DNA from: Tabrizicola soli | Lineage (GTDB): Bacteria; Pseudomonadota; Alphaproteobacteria; Rhodobacterales; Rhodobacteraceae | Direction: 5' to 3' | Length of the DNA stretch: 64,000 nt | NCBI RefSeq assembly: GCF_015999335.1 | Contig: NZ_JAEACP010000011.1 | Location: 1 to 64,000, forward strand | Shown here: piece after piece, positions 1 through 8,610 of the stretch | Position numbering within the stretch: the first letter of the stretch is position 1 | Layout: every line of letters begins with the position of its first letter | Made by a program: the position numbers and the translations under genes | The notes under the pieces: model-generated | The model's database searches: none | What the model saw: only the letters and a program-made list of their open reading frames with translations | What the model was told of the DNA's origin: nothing

Positions 1-45
1 TCGACTGTAGACGGTAAGGCGGGCACCTTGGTGCGGGTTGTTCAT
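1..45 (-). CDS. IS481-type transposase, N-terminal fragment cut by window edge
   Basis: Reading leftward from an ATG at 45 gives fifteen codons, MNNPHQGARLTVYSR, before the window ends. This matches the characteristic start of IS481/IS3-like transposases (MN.H..ARLT..SR), which continues into a helix-turn-helix. The upstream stretch to about 107 contains nested inverted repeats (36-44 with 99-107, 49-55 with 86-92) that probably belong to the element's end. The insertion lies just beyond the stop of the DUF6456 gene, so that gene is not visibly damaged. Only 15 residues can be seen, so the family call rests on a short motif. Confidence 0.68.
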   Translation of the reverse strand, partial: MNNPHQGARLTVYSR

Positions 46-123
46 CCTGCGGGGTCCTCGGCTGGAGTTTGGCGATTGCAGCCTAACCCCGCCTCGGGTG
101 AACAACCTCCTGAGAATTCACAG

Positions 124-1305
124 CTAGCCGATCAGCGGGCCGGAGCGGCCGTAGGTCTCGTCATAATGCCGGCGCAGCCGCATCAGCGCGATGCGCAGCA
201 CTATCTTGCCCGAGCGCGCGGCCCAGCCCATACGCCGTTCCGCCACCTCGAGGCCTTCCAGAAAGCAGCAGCAGCGCAGGACCACGTCGCCGAGGCCGGG
301 GCCGAGGTCGCGCAGCGCCGCCGCCACCCGCCCCCGCGCGACCGAGGGCCCCTCGCCCAGGCCCGAATCGGGCTGGAAGCCGCCGCGGTCGCCGCCGGTG
401 AGGAAACGGTCCCAGTTCTGCGCCACGCGCGGGCCCATCTGCGCCAGTTCGAAATCCTCGCGCAGGCGTTCGGCGGCCTGGACCAGCTCGGGTTCGAGGA
501 AGGGCTTGCCATCGCGGTCGCGGCGGCGGCCGAGCAGGCTGACCGGGCTTTCGGCCAGGTTGTAGCGCACCCGGCGCGGACCGGCGTCGTCGATCATCTC
601 GCGCTCGCCCCAGACGCGGTGCTGGTCGGCGAAGAATCCGGCGGCCTCGTTCATGCCCTGGCGGCGGCGGTCCTCCTCGTCCACCATCCGCTTCAGGGCG
701 GCGCGGCCCGCCGAGGTGATCTCGTAGCTGGAGACGCGCCCCGCCTTCCGGCAGGCGATCCAGTCGCGCAGGATGAAGGCCTGGGCCACCGGGCGGTCCA
801 GCACCGCCGTCCGCAAGGAGCGGCCGTCGGGAAACTCGCGCAGGACGGCGGCCTTCTCCATCTCGGGCGCGATGGCCATGACGGCCCCCGGCTCGGCCAG
901 CCGGCGCAGGACGCGGCGGCCTTCGCACGCCAGAAGCTGCGGGTCGCAGAGGTCGGGCGTGGCGGCGACGGGGCGGAGGGGGGCGGTCATGGGCGGGTCA
1001 TCCTTTCGATCCGGGTGATCGGCCGATCGGAGGACAAGACGGGAGACCGCCGCCAGGGCTTCGTCCATCAGCGGGTCGTCGCGCCGGTTCTCGTAGCGGC
1101 GGACCTGGCGCAGGATGGTCGAGGCATGCAGCCCTTCGCGCCGCGCCAGCGCCCTGAACGATGTCCCTTCCTCGACGTGGTCCAGGTAGTGGCGCACTGC
1201 GGCGGGAAGCCAGTCTGGCAGGCTGGCGGCGGTGAGTTCCGGCAATTCAGTCGTCCCGTCTTGGTCCACTTGCGGCGGTGGTGAGTCCAGCCCTGGACGC
1301 CGCAA
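124..1305 (-). CDS. DUF6456 helix-turn-helix protein
   Basis: The 393-residue frame has an N-terminal helix-turn-helix (about residues 42-72, with SFRALARREGLHASTILRQV) and a C-terminal DUF6456-type region containing ESPVSLLGRRRDRDGKPFL. Proteins of this kind are found in alphaproteobacteria and are presumed DNA-binding regulators; their targets are not established. It is divergent from the DUF6477 gene, a pairing I recall as common in Rhodobacterales. The start is uncertain: the longest frame uses TTG at 1305 with AAGG directly before it, while GTG at 1269 or TTG at 1245 would remove only unstructured residues. A CtrA-like site lies just upstream. The 3' end abuts an IS element but looks complete. 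Confidence 0.75.
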   Translation of the reverse strand: MRRPGLDSPPPQVDQDGTTELPELTAASLPDWLPAAVRHYLDHVEEGTSFRALARREGLHASTILRQVRRYENRRDDPLMDEALAAVSRLVLRSADHPDRKDDPPMTAPLRPVAATPDLCDPQLLACEGRRVLRRLAEPGAVMAIAPEMEKAAVLREFPDGRSLRTAVLDRPVAQAFILRDWIACRKAGRVSSYEITSAGRAALKRMVDEEDRRRQGMNEAAGFFADQHRVWGEREMIDDAGPRRVRYNLAESPVSLLGRRRDRDGKPFLEPELVQAAERLREDFELAQMGPRVAQNWDRFLTGGDRGGFQPDSGLGEGPSVARGRVAAALRDLGPGLGDVVLRCCCFLEGLEVAERRMGWAARSGKIVLRIALMRLRRHYDETYGRSGPLIG

Positions 1306-1321
1306 CCTTGGGTGGAATTTG

Positions 1322-1337
1322 TTACCTGATCGTTAAC
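1322..1337. promoter_or_regulatory. CtrA-like site
   Basis: TTAC-N7-TTAAC differs by one base from the CtrA consensus TTAA-N7-TTAAC. It sits about 17-30 bases upstream of the DUF6456 start and in the shared gap with the divergent DUF6477 gene. CtrA is conserved in Rhodobacterales; occupancy here is inference. A further TAACC half-site occurs near 1384, and TTGACG at 1358-1363 could be a -35 for the rightward gene. Confidence 0.4.
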
Positions 1338-1467
1338 CTCTCGGCCAACGTGGAGAATTGACGGGAATTCCTAAACTTCCTGGTAACCTCCGCGCGCTGC
1401 AATGGCTCGCTGCGCAACGCCAGGTTGACCCATGGCATCGTGCCCTCTCGTCGAAATGGAGTGCACG

Positions 1468-1752
1468 ATGTCCGATTTCCGCATGATGCTTGCCGACCTG
1501 CGCCGCCCGCGCCTTCTGATGCGCGCCGCCCGCTTCGGGCTGGGCGATTACCGGCGTGAGCGCGACCTGCGGCGACTGGTGCCGACCGAGGCCTCGCCCG
1601 AGGTCACGGTGCCGCGGCTGATCGCAGTCGAGGAGGAGCTGGAAGCGACGCGGGTGGCGGGCGACGCGAGCTATTCGGTCGCGCGCCACATCGACGTGCT
1701 GATCGCGCTGCTGGCCGAGGCCCGCCTCCTGCGCGGGGCGGACCTGGCCTGA
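1468..1752 (+). CDS. DUF6477 family small protein
   Basis: A 94-residue protein beginning MSDFRMMLADLRRPRLLMRAARFGL, rich in arginine and leucine, with no signal peptide or membrane segment. It matches the DUF6477 family of Rhodobacterales as I recall it; no function is known. ATG 1468 is chosen over the in-frame ATG at 1432 because GGAG lies a few bases upstream and the family starts at MSD..... It is divergent from the DUF6456 gene and convergent with the MttB-family gene 16 bases downstream. Confidence 0.7.
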   Translation: MSDFRMMLADLRRPRLLMRAARFGLGDYRRERDLRRLVPTEASPEVTVPRLIAVEEELEATRVAGDASYSVARHIDVLIALLAEARLLRGADLA

Positions 1753-1768
1753 GGCAAAGCCGGCGTCT

Positions 1769-3310
1769 TCAGATGAAGGCGTCGGGCATCTCGGCCTTGC
1801 GCTGCGCGACGAAGGCTTCCAGCGCCTCGCGCTTGCCCTCGTCCAGCGCCGGGGGCTGGTAGTCGCCGAGCTGCTTCTTGACCCTCTCGGCCGCAAGCGC
1901 CTGCGTGTCGCGGCTGCCTTCCTCGGCCCAGGTCTCAAAGGGCTTGTAGTCCAGAAGCTCCGTCCGCCAGAAGGCCGATTTGAAGTTCGCCTGCGTGTGG
2001 CTGCAGCCAAGGTAGTGGCCGCCCGGGCCCACTTCGCGGATCGCGTCCATCGCCTGGCCGTTGGCATCCATCGTGACGCCCTGGGCGAGGTGGTGCAGCG
2101 TGCCGAGCTGGTCGGCGTCCATCACGAATTTCTCGTAGGACGAGACCAGCCCGCCCTCCAGCCAGCCGCAGGCGTGCAGCATGAAGTTCACGCCCGCCAG
2201 GAGCGCCATGTTCAGGCTGTTCGAGGTCTCGTAGGCCGCCTGCGCATCCGGCAGCTTGGAGCCGCAGAACGATCCGCCCGAACGGTAGGGCAGCCCCAGT
2301 CGCCGCGCCAGCTGCCCCGCGCCATAGGTGATATGCGCGGCTTCCGGCGTGCCGAAGGTGGGCGCGCCCGAGTTCATGTCGATCGAGGTCACGAAGGCGC
2401 CGAAGATCACCGGCGCGCCGGGACGCACGAGCTGGCTGTAGGCCACGCCCGCCAGCACCTCGGCCAGGACCTGGGTCAGCGTGCCCGCGACCGTTACCGG
2501 CGCCATCGCGCCGCCGACGATGAAGGGCGAGATGATCGCGGCCTGGTTCGCGCGGGCATAGACCTCGAGCGCGCCCATCATGATGCCGTCGAAGGTGAGC
2601 GGCGAGTTGATGTTGATCAGGCTGGTCATCACCGTGTTCCGGTCGACGAAATCGTCGCCGAACAGGATCTTCGACATGGCGACCGAATCCGCTGCCCGGC
2701 TCGGCTCGGTGACCGAACCCATGTAGGGCTTGTCGCTCAGCGTCATGTGCGCCATCAGCATGTCGAGGTGGCGCTTGTTCACCGGCACGTCGGTCGGCTC
2801 GCAGACGGTGCCGCCGGAATGGTGCAGCCATTTCGACATGTAGCCGAGCTTCACGAAGTTCCGGAAATCCTCCAGCGTCGCATAGCGGCGGCCGCCTTCG
2901 GCATCGCGCACGAAGGGCGGGCCATAGACCGGGGCGAGGACGAGGTTGCGCCCGCCGATCTCGACATTGCGCTCGGGGTTGCGGGCGTGCTGGGTGAAGC
3001 TGCGCGGCGCGGTGGCGCAAAGCTTGCGGGCCAGGCCGCGCGGGATATGCACCCGCTCGCCCTTCACATCGGCCCCGGCCTGGCGCCAGCGTTCCAGCGC
3101 CTCGGGGTTCTCGACGAAGTTGACGCCGATCTCTTCCAGCACGGTCTCGGCGTTGTGCTCGATGATCTGCAGCGCCTCCTCGTTCAGGATCTCGAAATCC
3201 GGGATGTTGCGCTGGATGAAACGCGCGGTCTCGAAGCTGACCGCCGTCCGCTCCGCCCGGCGGCTGGCGCCCCCACCACTGCGCGCCCTGCGTCCTGCAA
3301 CTTCGTTCAT
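1769..3310 (-). CDS. MttB-family (trimethylamine methyltransferase-like) protein
   Basis: A 513-residue cytoplasmic protein of the MttB superfamily (COG5598). In the methanogen enzymes a methyl group moves from a quaternary or tertiary amine to a corrinoid protein. Here the reading frame has no in-frame amber codon, so it belongs to the non-pyrrolysine branch, members of which include glycine betaine methyltransferases. Recognisable stretches include GGTVCEPTDVPVNKRHLDML and the C-terminal GPGGHYLGCSHTQANF. ATG 3310 has GGAGG seven bases upstream. No corrinoid protein or reactivase gene lies nearby, so the substrate cannot be named. Family assignment is firm; the reaction is not. Confidence 0.85.
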   Translation of the reverse strand: MNEVAGRRARSGGGASRRAERTAVSFETARFIQRNIPDFEILNEEALQIIEHNAETVLEEIGVNFVENPEALERWRQAGADVKGERVHIPRGLARKLCATAPRSFTQHARNPERNVEIGGRNLVLAPVYGPPFVRDAEGGRRYATLEDFRNFVKLGYMSKWLHHSGGTVCEPTDVPVNKRHLDMLMAHMTLSDKPYMGSVTEPSRAADSVAMSKILFGDDFVDRNTVMTSLININSPLTFDGIMMGALEVYARANQAAIISPFIVGGAMAPVTVAGTLTQVLAEVLAGVAYSQLVRPGAPVIFGAFVTSIDMNSGAPTFGTPEAAHITYGAGQLARRLGLPYRSGGSFCGSKLPDAQAAYETSNSLNMALLAGVNFMLHACGWLEGGLVSSYEKFVMDADQLGTLHHLAQGVTMDANGQAMDAIREVGPGGHYLGCSHTQANFKSAFWRTELLDYKPFETWAEEGSRDTQALAAERVKKQLGDYQPPALDEGKREALEAFVAQRKAEMPDAFI

Positions 3311-3543
3311 GTCGGCCTCCGATGTGCTTTGTCGCCCTTATGCCGCCAAACGCGCCGGGCCCGCTTATCGAAACCGGCCATTGTTCTCCAAAACCGACAT
3401 TGCTTGCGGCCGATTGCGACAGCTTCCAAGTTGCCGGACGGCGACACCCCGGGGCCGATGCCGGTCCGGTACCGTCAAGGCACTGGCCGAAACCGGAATC
3501 CTTTGACAGACTGCCCCGCGATTTAAGCAGAGGGAGTTTACAG

Positions 3544-4182
3544 GTGAAATACGCAATGACTGCGATGGCGATGCTGCTCGCCTCTCCCCTGTCCGCCCAG
3601 GACTGGTCGGGCCAATGGGGTGGCTTCGCCCTGGGCTATGGCGCCGGAAGCTACGAGCAGGGCGACTTCGAGGCCGACGAGACCGGCGAGGACGTGGATG
3701 TCGACGGCTTTCTCGTGGGGCTGCATTACGAACGGAACTTCCAGCGCGGCAATCATGTTCTGGGGTTCGATGTCGGTCTGTCGAAGGGGGTCCGGGGGAC
3801 TTCGCCGCAGGAACCTGGCCCGGTCTGGTGGGCTTGCGAACTGGGCGAGTGCTTCGTCAACGTCGAGGCTCTGCTCACTCTGCGGGGTAGGTATGGCTGG
3901 CTGATGACACCCGAGACGATGATTTACGGTGCAGGAGGACTTGCGGCAGGAAAGGTCGAAGGCGGGATCTACAACTTCACCCAGAATTCGTCCACCGCCG
4001 TCGGCTATACGATCGGTGCCGGGCTTGCGCATATGATCCAGCCGAACCTGATGCTTTATGCCGAGGTCAACCATGTCGATCTGGGCACTCTTGAACTCGG
4101 CCCGCTTGGCACGCCCGACGACACCCTGGACGGCAGGGGCGACTTCTCCACCGTCCTGATCGGGGTGAACTTCCGCTTCTGA
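3544..4182 (+). CDS. outer-membrane beta-barrel protein
   Basis: A 212-residue protein with a signal peptide ending near LASPLSAQ followed by [16 protein letters not shown]. It has alternating aromatic/glycine strands and a C-terminal phenylalanine (VLIGVNFRF), typical of small eight-stranded barrels of the OmpA/opacity type inserted by BAM. The start is GTG 3544 (GGGAG about nine bases upstream, immediately preceding KYAMTAMAM); ATG 3556 would shorten the signal peptide. TTGACA at 3503-3508 may be a -35. It is divergent from the MttB-family gene. The specific role is unknown. Confidence 0.75.
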   Translation: MKYAMTAMAMLLASPLSAQDWSGQWGGFALGYGAGSYEQGDFEADETGEDVDVDGFLVGLHYERNFQRGNHVLGFDVGLSKGVRGTSPQEPGPVWWACELGECFVNVEALLTLRGRYGWLMTPETMIYGAGGLAAGKVEGGIYNFTQNSSTAVGYTIGAGLAHMIQPNLMLYAEVNHVDLGTLELGPLGTPDDTLDGRGDFSTVLIGVNFRF

Positions 4183-4259
4183 CCCCTGCGCCCGCCTCGG
4201 GCGCCGTATCCGCACTTTGCAGGCCTTGCGATTCCGGCTGCCATCGCTTACGCGGGCGC

Positions 4260-5834
4260 ATGACCCAGGCACATGACCGTCTTCTGATCATCGACTTCGG
4301 TTCCCAGGTGACGCAGCTGATCGCGCGCCGCCTGCGCGAGCTGAACGTCTATTGCGAAATCCACCCCTTCAACCGCGTGGACGAGGCCTTCCTCAAAGCC
4401 TTCGCCCCGAAGGCCGTGATCTTCTCGGGCGGACCGGCCTCGGTCTATCAGGAGAACGCGCCGATGCCGCCGAAGGGCGTGTTCGATCTGGGCGTGCCGA
4501 TCCTGGGGATCTGCTACGGCCAGCAGGTGATGATGCATTGCCTGGGCGGCCATGTCGAAGGCGGCCACGGCACCGCCGAATTCGGCCGGGCCTTCGTGAC
4601 CCCCACCGAGCTGACCCATCCGGTCCTCGCCGGCTGGTTCCCGCCCGAGGACGGCCCCCAGGCGCGCGAGCAGGTCTGGATGAGCCATGGCGACCACGTC
4701 TCGAAACTGGCCCCCGGCTTCCAGGTCCTCGGCACCTCGCCAAACGCGCCCTTCGCGATCACCGCCGATCCGGCGCGCCACTTCTACGCCGTGCAATTCC
4801 ACCCCGAGGTGCACCACACCCCGAAGGGCGGCCGGCTCTACGAGAATTTCGTCAAGCTCGCCGGGTTCAAGGGCGACTGGACCATGGGCGCCTACCGCGA
4901 GGAGGCGATCCGCAAGATCCGCGAGCAGGTGGGCGACCAGAAGGTGATCTGCGGCCTGTCCGGCGGGGTGGACAGCTCGGTCGCGGCGGTGCTGATCCAC
5001 GAGGCGATCGGCGACCAGCTCACTTGCGTCTTCGTCGACCACGGCCTCTTGCGCCTGGGCGAGGCGGAACAGGTGGTGACCATGTTCCGCGACCACTACC
5101 ACATGCCCTTGATCCATGCCGACGAGTCGGATCTGTTCCTGACTGCGCTGGAGGGCGTCAGTGACCCCGAGGTCAAGCGCAAGACCATCGGCAAGCTTTT
5201 CATCGACGTGTTCCAGAAGCACGCAGCCGAGGTCGGCGGCGCCACCTTCCTGGCACAGGGCACGCTCTACCCCGACGTGATCGAAAGCGTCAGCTTCTCC
5301 GGCGGCCCCTCGGTCACGATCAAGAGCCATCACAACGTCGGCGGCCTGCCGGAAAAGATGGGCCTCAAGCTCGTCGAACCCCTGCGCGAGCTCTTCAAGG
5401 ACGAGGTCCGCGCCCTGGGACGCGAACTGGGCCTGCCCCCCGGCTTCATCGGCCGCCACCCCTTCCCCGGCCCCGGCCTCGCGATCCGCTGCCCCGGCGA
5501 GATCACCCGGGAAAAGCTGGACATCCTGCGCCAGGCCGATGCGGTCTACATCGACCAGATCCGCAAGCACGGGCTCTATGACGAGATCTGGCAGGCCTTC
5601 GCCGCGATCCTGCCGATGCGCACCGTGGGCGTGATGGGCGACGGGCGGACCTACGACTATGCGCTTGCGCTGCGCGCGGTGACCAGCGTGGACGGCATGA
5701 CCGCCGACTATTATCCTTTCACCCACGATTTCCTGGGCGAGACCGCGACGCGGATCATCAACGAGGTCAAGGGCGTGAACCGCGTCTTCTACGACTGCAC
5801 CTCGAAGCCGCCGGGCACCATCGAACTGGAATGA
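4260..5834 (+). CDS. guaA: GMP synthase (glutamine-hydrolysing)
   Basis: A 524-residue enzyme that aminates XMP to GMP using glutamine and ATP, the last step of guanine nucleotide synthesis in the cytoplasm. The N-terminal class I amidotransferase has the nucleophile motif GICYGQQ (about residue 85) and the His/Glu pair in FHPEVHHT. The ATP-pyrophosphatase has the P-loop SGGVDSSV (about 232). The C-terminal dimer domain ends with the canonical KPPGTIELE motif. Length and end match the family. No strong Shine-Dalgarno precedes ATG 4260. It is convergent with a CopD-like gene across a palindromic repeat. Confidence 0.98.
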   Translation: MTQAHDRLLIIDFGSQVTQLIARRLRELNVYCEIHPFNRVDEAFLKAFAPKAVIFSGGPASVYQENAPMPPKGVFDLGVPILGICYGQQVMMHCLGGHVEGGHGTAEFGRAFVTPTELTHPVLAGWFPPEDGPQAREQVWMSHGDHVSKLAPGFQVLGTSPNAPFAITADPARHFYAVQFHPEVHHTPKGGRLYENFVKLAGFKGDWTMGAYREEAIRKIREQVGDQKVICGLSGGVDSSVAAVLIHEAIGDQLTCVFVDHGLLRLGEAEQVVTMFRDHYHMPLIHADESDLFLTALEGVSDPEVKRKTIGKLFIDVFQKHAAEVGGATFLAQGTLYPDVIESVSFSGGPSVTIKSHHNVGGLPEKMGLKLVEPLRELFKDEVRALGRELGLPPGFIGRHPFPGPGLAIRCPGEITREKLDILRQADAVYIDQIRKHGLYDEIWQAFAAILPMRTVGVMGDGRTYDYALALRAVTSVDGMTADYYPFTHDFLGETATRIINEVKGVNRVFYDCTSKPPGTIELE

Positions 5835-5837
5835 CGC

Positions 5838-5903
5838 CTCCTCGATGACTTCGTCACTCGTCGTCAGGCCACCGGCGACGAGGAGACGAAGTCGAACGAG
5901 GAG
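5838..5903. repeat. palindromic repeat copy A in convergent gap
   Basis: Three nested arm pairs lie between guaA and the opposing CopD-like gene: CTCCTCG (5838-5844) with CGAGGAG (5897-5903), GACTTCGTC (5847-5855) with GACGAAGTC (5885-5893), and CTCGTCG (5857-5863) with CGACGAG (5876-5882). A related copy occurs at 12141-12208 in another convergent gap; both share TCGATGACTTCGTCACTC. It may act as a bidirectional terminator or be a REP-like element. Confidence 0.8.
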
Positions 5904-5905
5904 CG

Positions 5906-6376
5906 TTACCAGAGCCCGCCATGCGCGCCCTGCACGGCCCCGGCGACGGCAAGGGCCGAGAGGGCCAGCAGCACCCGATGCATCCGCAGCACCAGCACGA
6001 AGGCGCCCTCGGGGTCGCGCGTTGCCCGCTGGTGGAACCAGCGGTGCAGGACCAGCGGCTCCAGCACGAACAGGACCAGCGTGAAGATCGCCCAGACCGC
6101 GACCATCAGGTGCAGCCACCAGTAGGAGGCGAGCCGGAACAGCGCCCAGCCATCGGTCAGCCACAGCATCCACAGGCCCGACAATCCCGCCGCCAGCGTC
6201 GACAGCTTCGCCTGCGCGCCGAAGCGGCCCTCGATCCGCTCGAAGGTCGCGATCCGGTCAGCGGGCGGCAGCCGCAGCATCTGCGGCAGGATCACCAGCG
6301 TGACCATCGCCACCCCGCCGATCCAGTGCACCACCGCCAGGACATGGATCACCCGCGCCAGCACATGCGTGTCCAT
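5906..6376 (-). CDS. CopD-like small integral membrane protein
   Basis: A 156-residue protein with four predicted membrane helices (about residues 8-30, 55-75, 80-105, 128-148). It begins with HVLARVIHVLAVVHWIGGVA, whose histidine/tryptophan-rich first helix resembles CopD/DUF2269-type membrane proteins. Some relatives have been linked to copper or haem, but no copA/copB neighbours are present and no metal-binding tail is visible, so function is open. ATG 6376 is divergent from the EamA gene. Confidence 0.65.
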   Translation of the reverse strand: MDTHVLARVIHVLAVVHWIGGVAMVTLVILPQMLRLPPADRIATFERIEGRFGAQAKLSTLAAGLSGLWMLWLTDGWALFRLASYWWLHLMVAVWAIFTLVLFVLEPLVLHRWFHQRATRDPEGAFVLVLRMHRVLLALSALAVAGAVQGAHGGLW

Positions 6377-6474
6377 GGATCACCTCCAATCCTCTCATGC
6401 CCTGAAGCTGGGACCCGCGCCTTGTCGCAAGTCAAGCACTGGACTTCCCGCGCCGGCCCGGCAAGTCTCGCTCC

Positions 6475-7404
6475 ATGACCGCCCCCCATCGCCCCCTTGC
6501 CGCCGCGCTCTGGATGACCGGCTCGATCGCCGCCTTCACTGCCATGGCGATTGCGACCCGCCAGATCGGCGGCGTGCACGACACGTTCGAGATCCTGGCC
6601 TACCGCTCGGTCGTCGGCTGGGTCCTTGTCGTCGTCCTCGCGCTTGTGCTGGGGCGGGCGCGCGACTTCCGCACCGACCGGCCGGGAAGCCATGTCTTCC
6701 GCAGTATGCTGCATTTCAGCGGCCAGTCGCTGTGGTTCTGGGCGATCACCGTGATCCCGCTGGCCCAGGTCTTCGCGCTGGAATTCACCTCGCCGATCTG
6801 GGTCATCCTGCTCGCGCCCCTGGTCCTGGGCGAGCGGCTGACCCGGCGAAGGCTTCTCTCCGCGGCACTGGGATTTGCCGGCATCCTGGTCGTCGCGCGC
6901 CCCGATTTCTCGGCGCCCGAGCCCGGCGTCCTTGCCGCCGCCGCCGCCGCGGTCTTCTTCGCCGCGACCAACATGATGACCAAGCTCCTGACCAGGGGCG
7001 AGTCGATCGTGACCATCCTGTTCTGGCTCACCCTGACCCAGACCGGCTTCGGCAGCGCCGCGATGCTGGCCGATGGCGCGGTCACCCTGCCGACGCTGGC
7101 AACCCTGCCCTGGCTGGCGCTGATCGGCGTCTCGGGCGTCACCGCGCATCTCTGCCTGACCACCGCGCTCAGCCTCGCCCCGGCCGGCACGGTGGTGCCG
7201 ATGGATTTCGCCCGGCTGCCGATCATCGCCGTGGTCGGCGCGGTCTTCTATGCCGAGCCGGTCGAGCCGGCGCTTTTCCTTGGCGCGGCGCTGATCTTCC
7301 TCGGCATCTGGATCAACCTGCGGAGTGGCATTTCCGTGCCAGAACGCGAGTCACAAAACCGTGACGCGGCGTCACGAATTGACCGCCAGGGGTCCGGGAC
7401 CTAG
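6475..7404 (+). CDS. EamA/DMT family inner-membrane transporter
   Basis: A 309-residue protein with about ten hydrophobic helices arranged as two EamA repeats (residues 1-140 and 150-285). The repeat boundary carries FTSPIWVILLAPLVLGERL, the usual glutamate-containing end of the first EamA unit. Such carriers export amino acids, nucleosides or other small metabolites; nothing here fixes the substrate. The C-terminal tail of about 25 residues is hydrophilic, and its coding DNA overlaps the promoter/operator of the next gene. ATG 6475 was chosen as the only start before the first helix. Confidence 0.8.
   Translation: MTAPHRPLAAALWMTGSIAAFTAMAIATRQIGGVHDTFEILAYRSVVGWVLVVVLALVLGRARDFRTDRPGSHVFRSMLHFSGQSLWFWAITVIPLAQVFALEFTSPIWVILLAPLVLGERLTRRRLLSAALGFAGILVVARPDFSAPEPGVLAAAAAAVFFAATNMMTKLLTRGESIVTILFWLTLTQTGFGSAAMLADGAVTLPTLATLPWLALIGVSGVTAHLCLTTALSLAPAGTVVPMDFARLPIIAVVGAVFYAEPVEPALFLGAALIFLGIWINLRSGISVPERESQNRDAASRIDRQGSGT
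7361..7375. promoter_or_regulatory. perfect 15-bp palindrome, likely operator
   Basis: GTGACGCGGCGTCAC is a perfect inverted repeat with a single central base. A further GTCAC half lies at 7350-7354, also inverted to 7361-7365. It sits four bases before the candidate -35 of the FadL-type gene and inside the 3' end of the EamA coding sequence. The cognate regulator is not identifiable. Confidence 0.5.
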
Positions 7405-7407
7405 CCT
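7379..7407 (+). promoter_or_regulatory. candidate promoter of FadL-type gene
   Basis: TTGACC (7379-7384), a 17-base spacer, then TAGCCT (7402-7407). Transcription would begin about 7413 and give a leader of roughly 30 bases to ATG 7445. Confidence 0.45.
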
Positions 7408-7444
7408 GATTTCCAGGGGAATTCTCTTTGCAGGGACGAGGAAC

Positions 7445-8512
7445 ATGAAACGAATTCTGACCACGATGGCGGCCCTGACGACGGCCGGCGGCGTGCAGGC
7501 CGGGGGCGTCGAAAGATCAAGCCAGTCGGTCGCCATCCTGTTCGAACAGGGCCGCTATGCCGAACTCAGCTTCGGGCATTTCGCACCCGATGTCAGCGGC
7601 ACCGTCGGGGGTGGCGCCGCGTCCTCGGGCGACATGGCGCCCAGCTACAACACCTGGAGCCTGGGCTACAAGATGGATATCGGCGACCGTATGGACTTCG
7701 CGCTGATCCTGGATCAGCCGATCGGGGCCGACGTGGACTATCCGGGCACCTTTGGGGTGGACCTTTATCCGCTTGCCGGTACGACGGCCGACCTGTCCTC
7801 CAGCGCGATCACGGCGCTTCTGCGCTACAGCTTTGAAAACAACGTCTCGGTCTATGGCGGCCTGCGCTACGAGACGGTGCATGGCGTGGTCTCGATCCCG
7901 CTGGTCGGCGACTACACGATGGAGACGAACCACGACTCGGAACTCGGCTATGTGATCGGCCTGGCCTGGGAGAAGCCCGAGATCGCGGCACGGGTCGCGC
8001 TGACCTACAACTCGGCCATCACTCATAGCCTGGAGTCAGTGGAGTTCGGGGCGCTGGCGGGCAGCTTTGATACCGAAGTCCCGCAGTCGGTGAACCTGGA
8101 GTTCCAGACCGGCATCGCCAAGGACACGCTCCTCTTCGGCTCGATCCGCTGGGTGGACTGGAGCGAATTCGTCATCGACCCGCCGAACTATCCGCTGCCG
8201 ATCCCGCTGGTCAGCTATCCCAAGGACCGCGTGACCTACAACCTAGGCATCGGCCGCCGCTTCAACGACACCTGGTCCGGCGCGGTGACGCTGGGCTATG
8301 AACCCTCGGACGGCGAGATCACCGGCAACCTCGGCCCGACCGACGGGATGCGCAGCATCGGCCTCGCCGCGACCTATACCCGCGACAACATGAAGATCAC
8401 CGGCGGCATCCGCTATGTCGATATCGGCGATGCCACGACCAACTCCGTGGGCGGCAACTTCTCCGGCAACTCGGGCGTCGGCGTCGGGATCCGGGTCGGC
8501 TACAGCTTCTGA
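7445..8512 (+). CDS. FadL/OmpP1-type outer-membrane transport protein
   Basis: A 355-residue protein with a signal peptide (MKRILTTMAALTTAGGVQAGG) and a long series of amphipathic strands ending in GIRVGYSF, as in the FadL/TodX/OmpP1 family of 14-stranded porins for fatty acids and other hydrophobic compounds. Shorter than E. coli FadL (about 420-450 residues) but of typical alphaproteobacterial length. ATG 7445 is preceded by GAGGA; longer in-frame extensions would destroy the signal peptide. It is followed by a terminator at 8536-8557. Its own promoter with a palindromic operator suggests it is transcribed alone. Substrate unknown. Confidence 0.82.
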   Translation: MKRILTTMAALTTAGGVQAGGVERSSQSVAILFEQGRYAELSFGHFAPDVSGTVGGGAASSGDMAPSYNTWSLGYKMDIGDRMDFALILDQPIGADVDYPGTFGVDLYPLAGTTADLSSSAITALLRYSFENNVSVYGGLRYETVHGVVSIPLVGDYTMETNHDSELGYVIGLAWEKPEIAARVALTYNSAITHSLESVEFGALAGSFDTEVPQSVNLEFQTGIAKDTLLFGSIRWVDWSEFVIDPPNYPLPIPLVSYPKDRVTYNLGIGRRFNDTWSGAVTLGYEPSDGEITGNLGPTDGMRSIGLAATYTRDNMKITGGIRYVDIGDATTNSVGGNFSGNSGVGVGIRVGYSF

Positions 8513-8535
8513 TCTTGGCCCCAAGGGGCCCTGGA

Positions 8536-8557
8536 CCCCGCCCTCGGGCGGGGTTTT
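8536..8557 (+). terminator. Rho-independent terminator after FadL-type gene
   Basis: CCCCGCCC (8536-8543) pairs with GGGCGGGG (8546-8553) across a very short loop and is followed by TTTT. Confidence 0.8.
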
Positions 8558-8560
8558 CCA

Positions 8561-8589
8561 TTGTGCAATCGCAGCCCCCCGGCTAACAG
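8561..8589 (+). promoter_or_regulatory. candidate promoter of P-loop gene
   Basis: TTGTGC (8561-8566), a 17-base spacer and TAACAG (8584-8589), starting a transcript about 15 bases before ATG 8611. The following metAA gene may be served by the same transcript. Confidence 0.45.
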
Positions 8590-8610
8590 AAGCCCGATTG
8601 GGGTGACGCG

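Noticed and set aside
36-107. Structured non-coding RNA (for example permuted tmRNA) at the left edge
   Set aside because: The nested stems looked RNA-like, but the minus strand reads as the start of an IS481 transposase, which explains the sequence better.
1769-3310. Pyrrolysine-containing trimethylamine methyltransferase
   Set aside because: The MttB-family frame has no in-frame amber codon, so the pyrrolysine enzyme is excluded.
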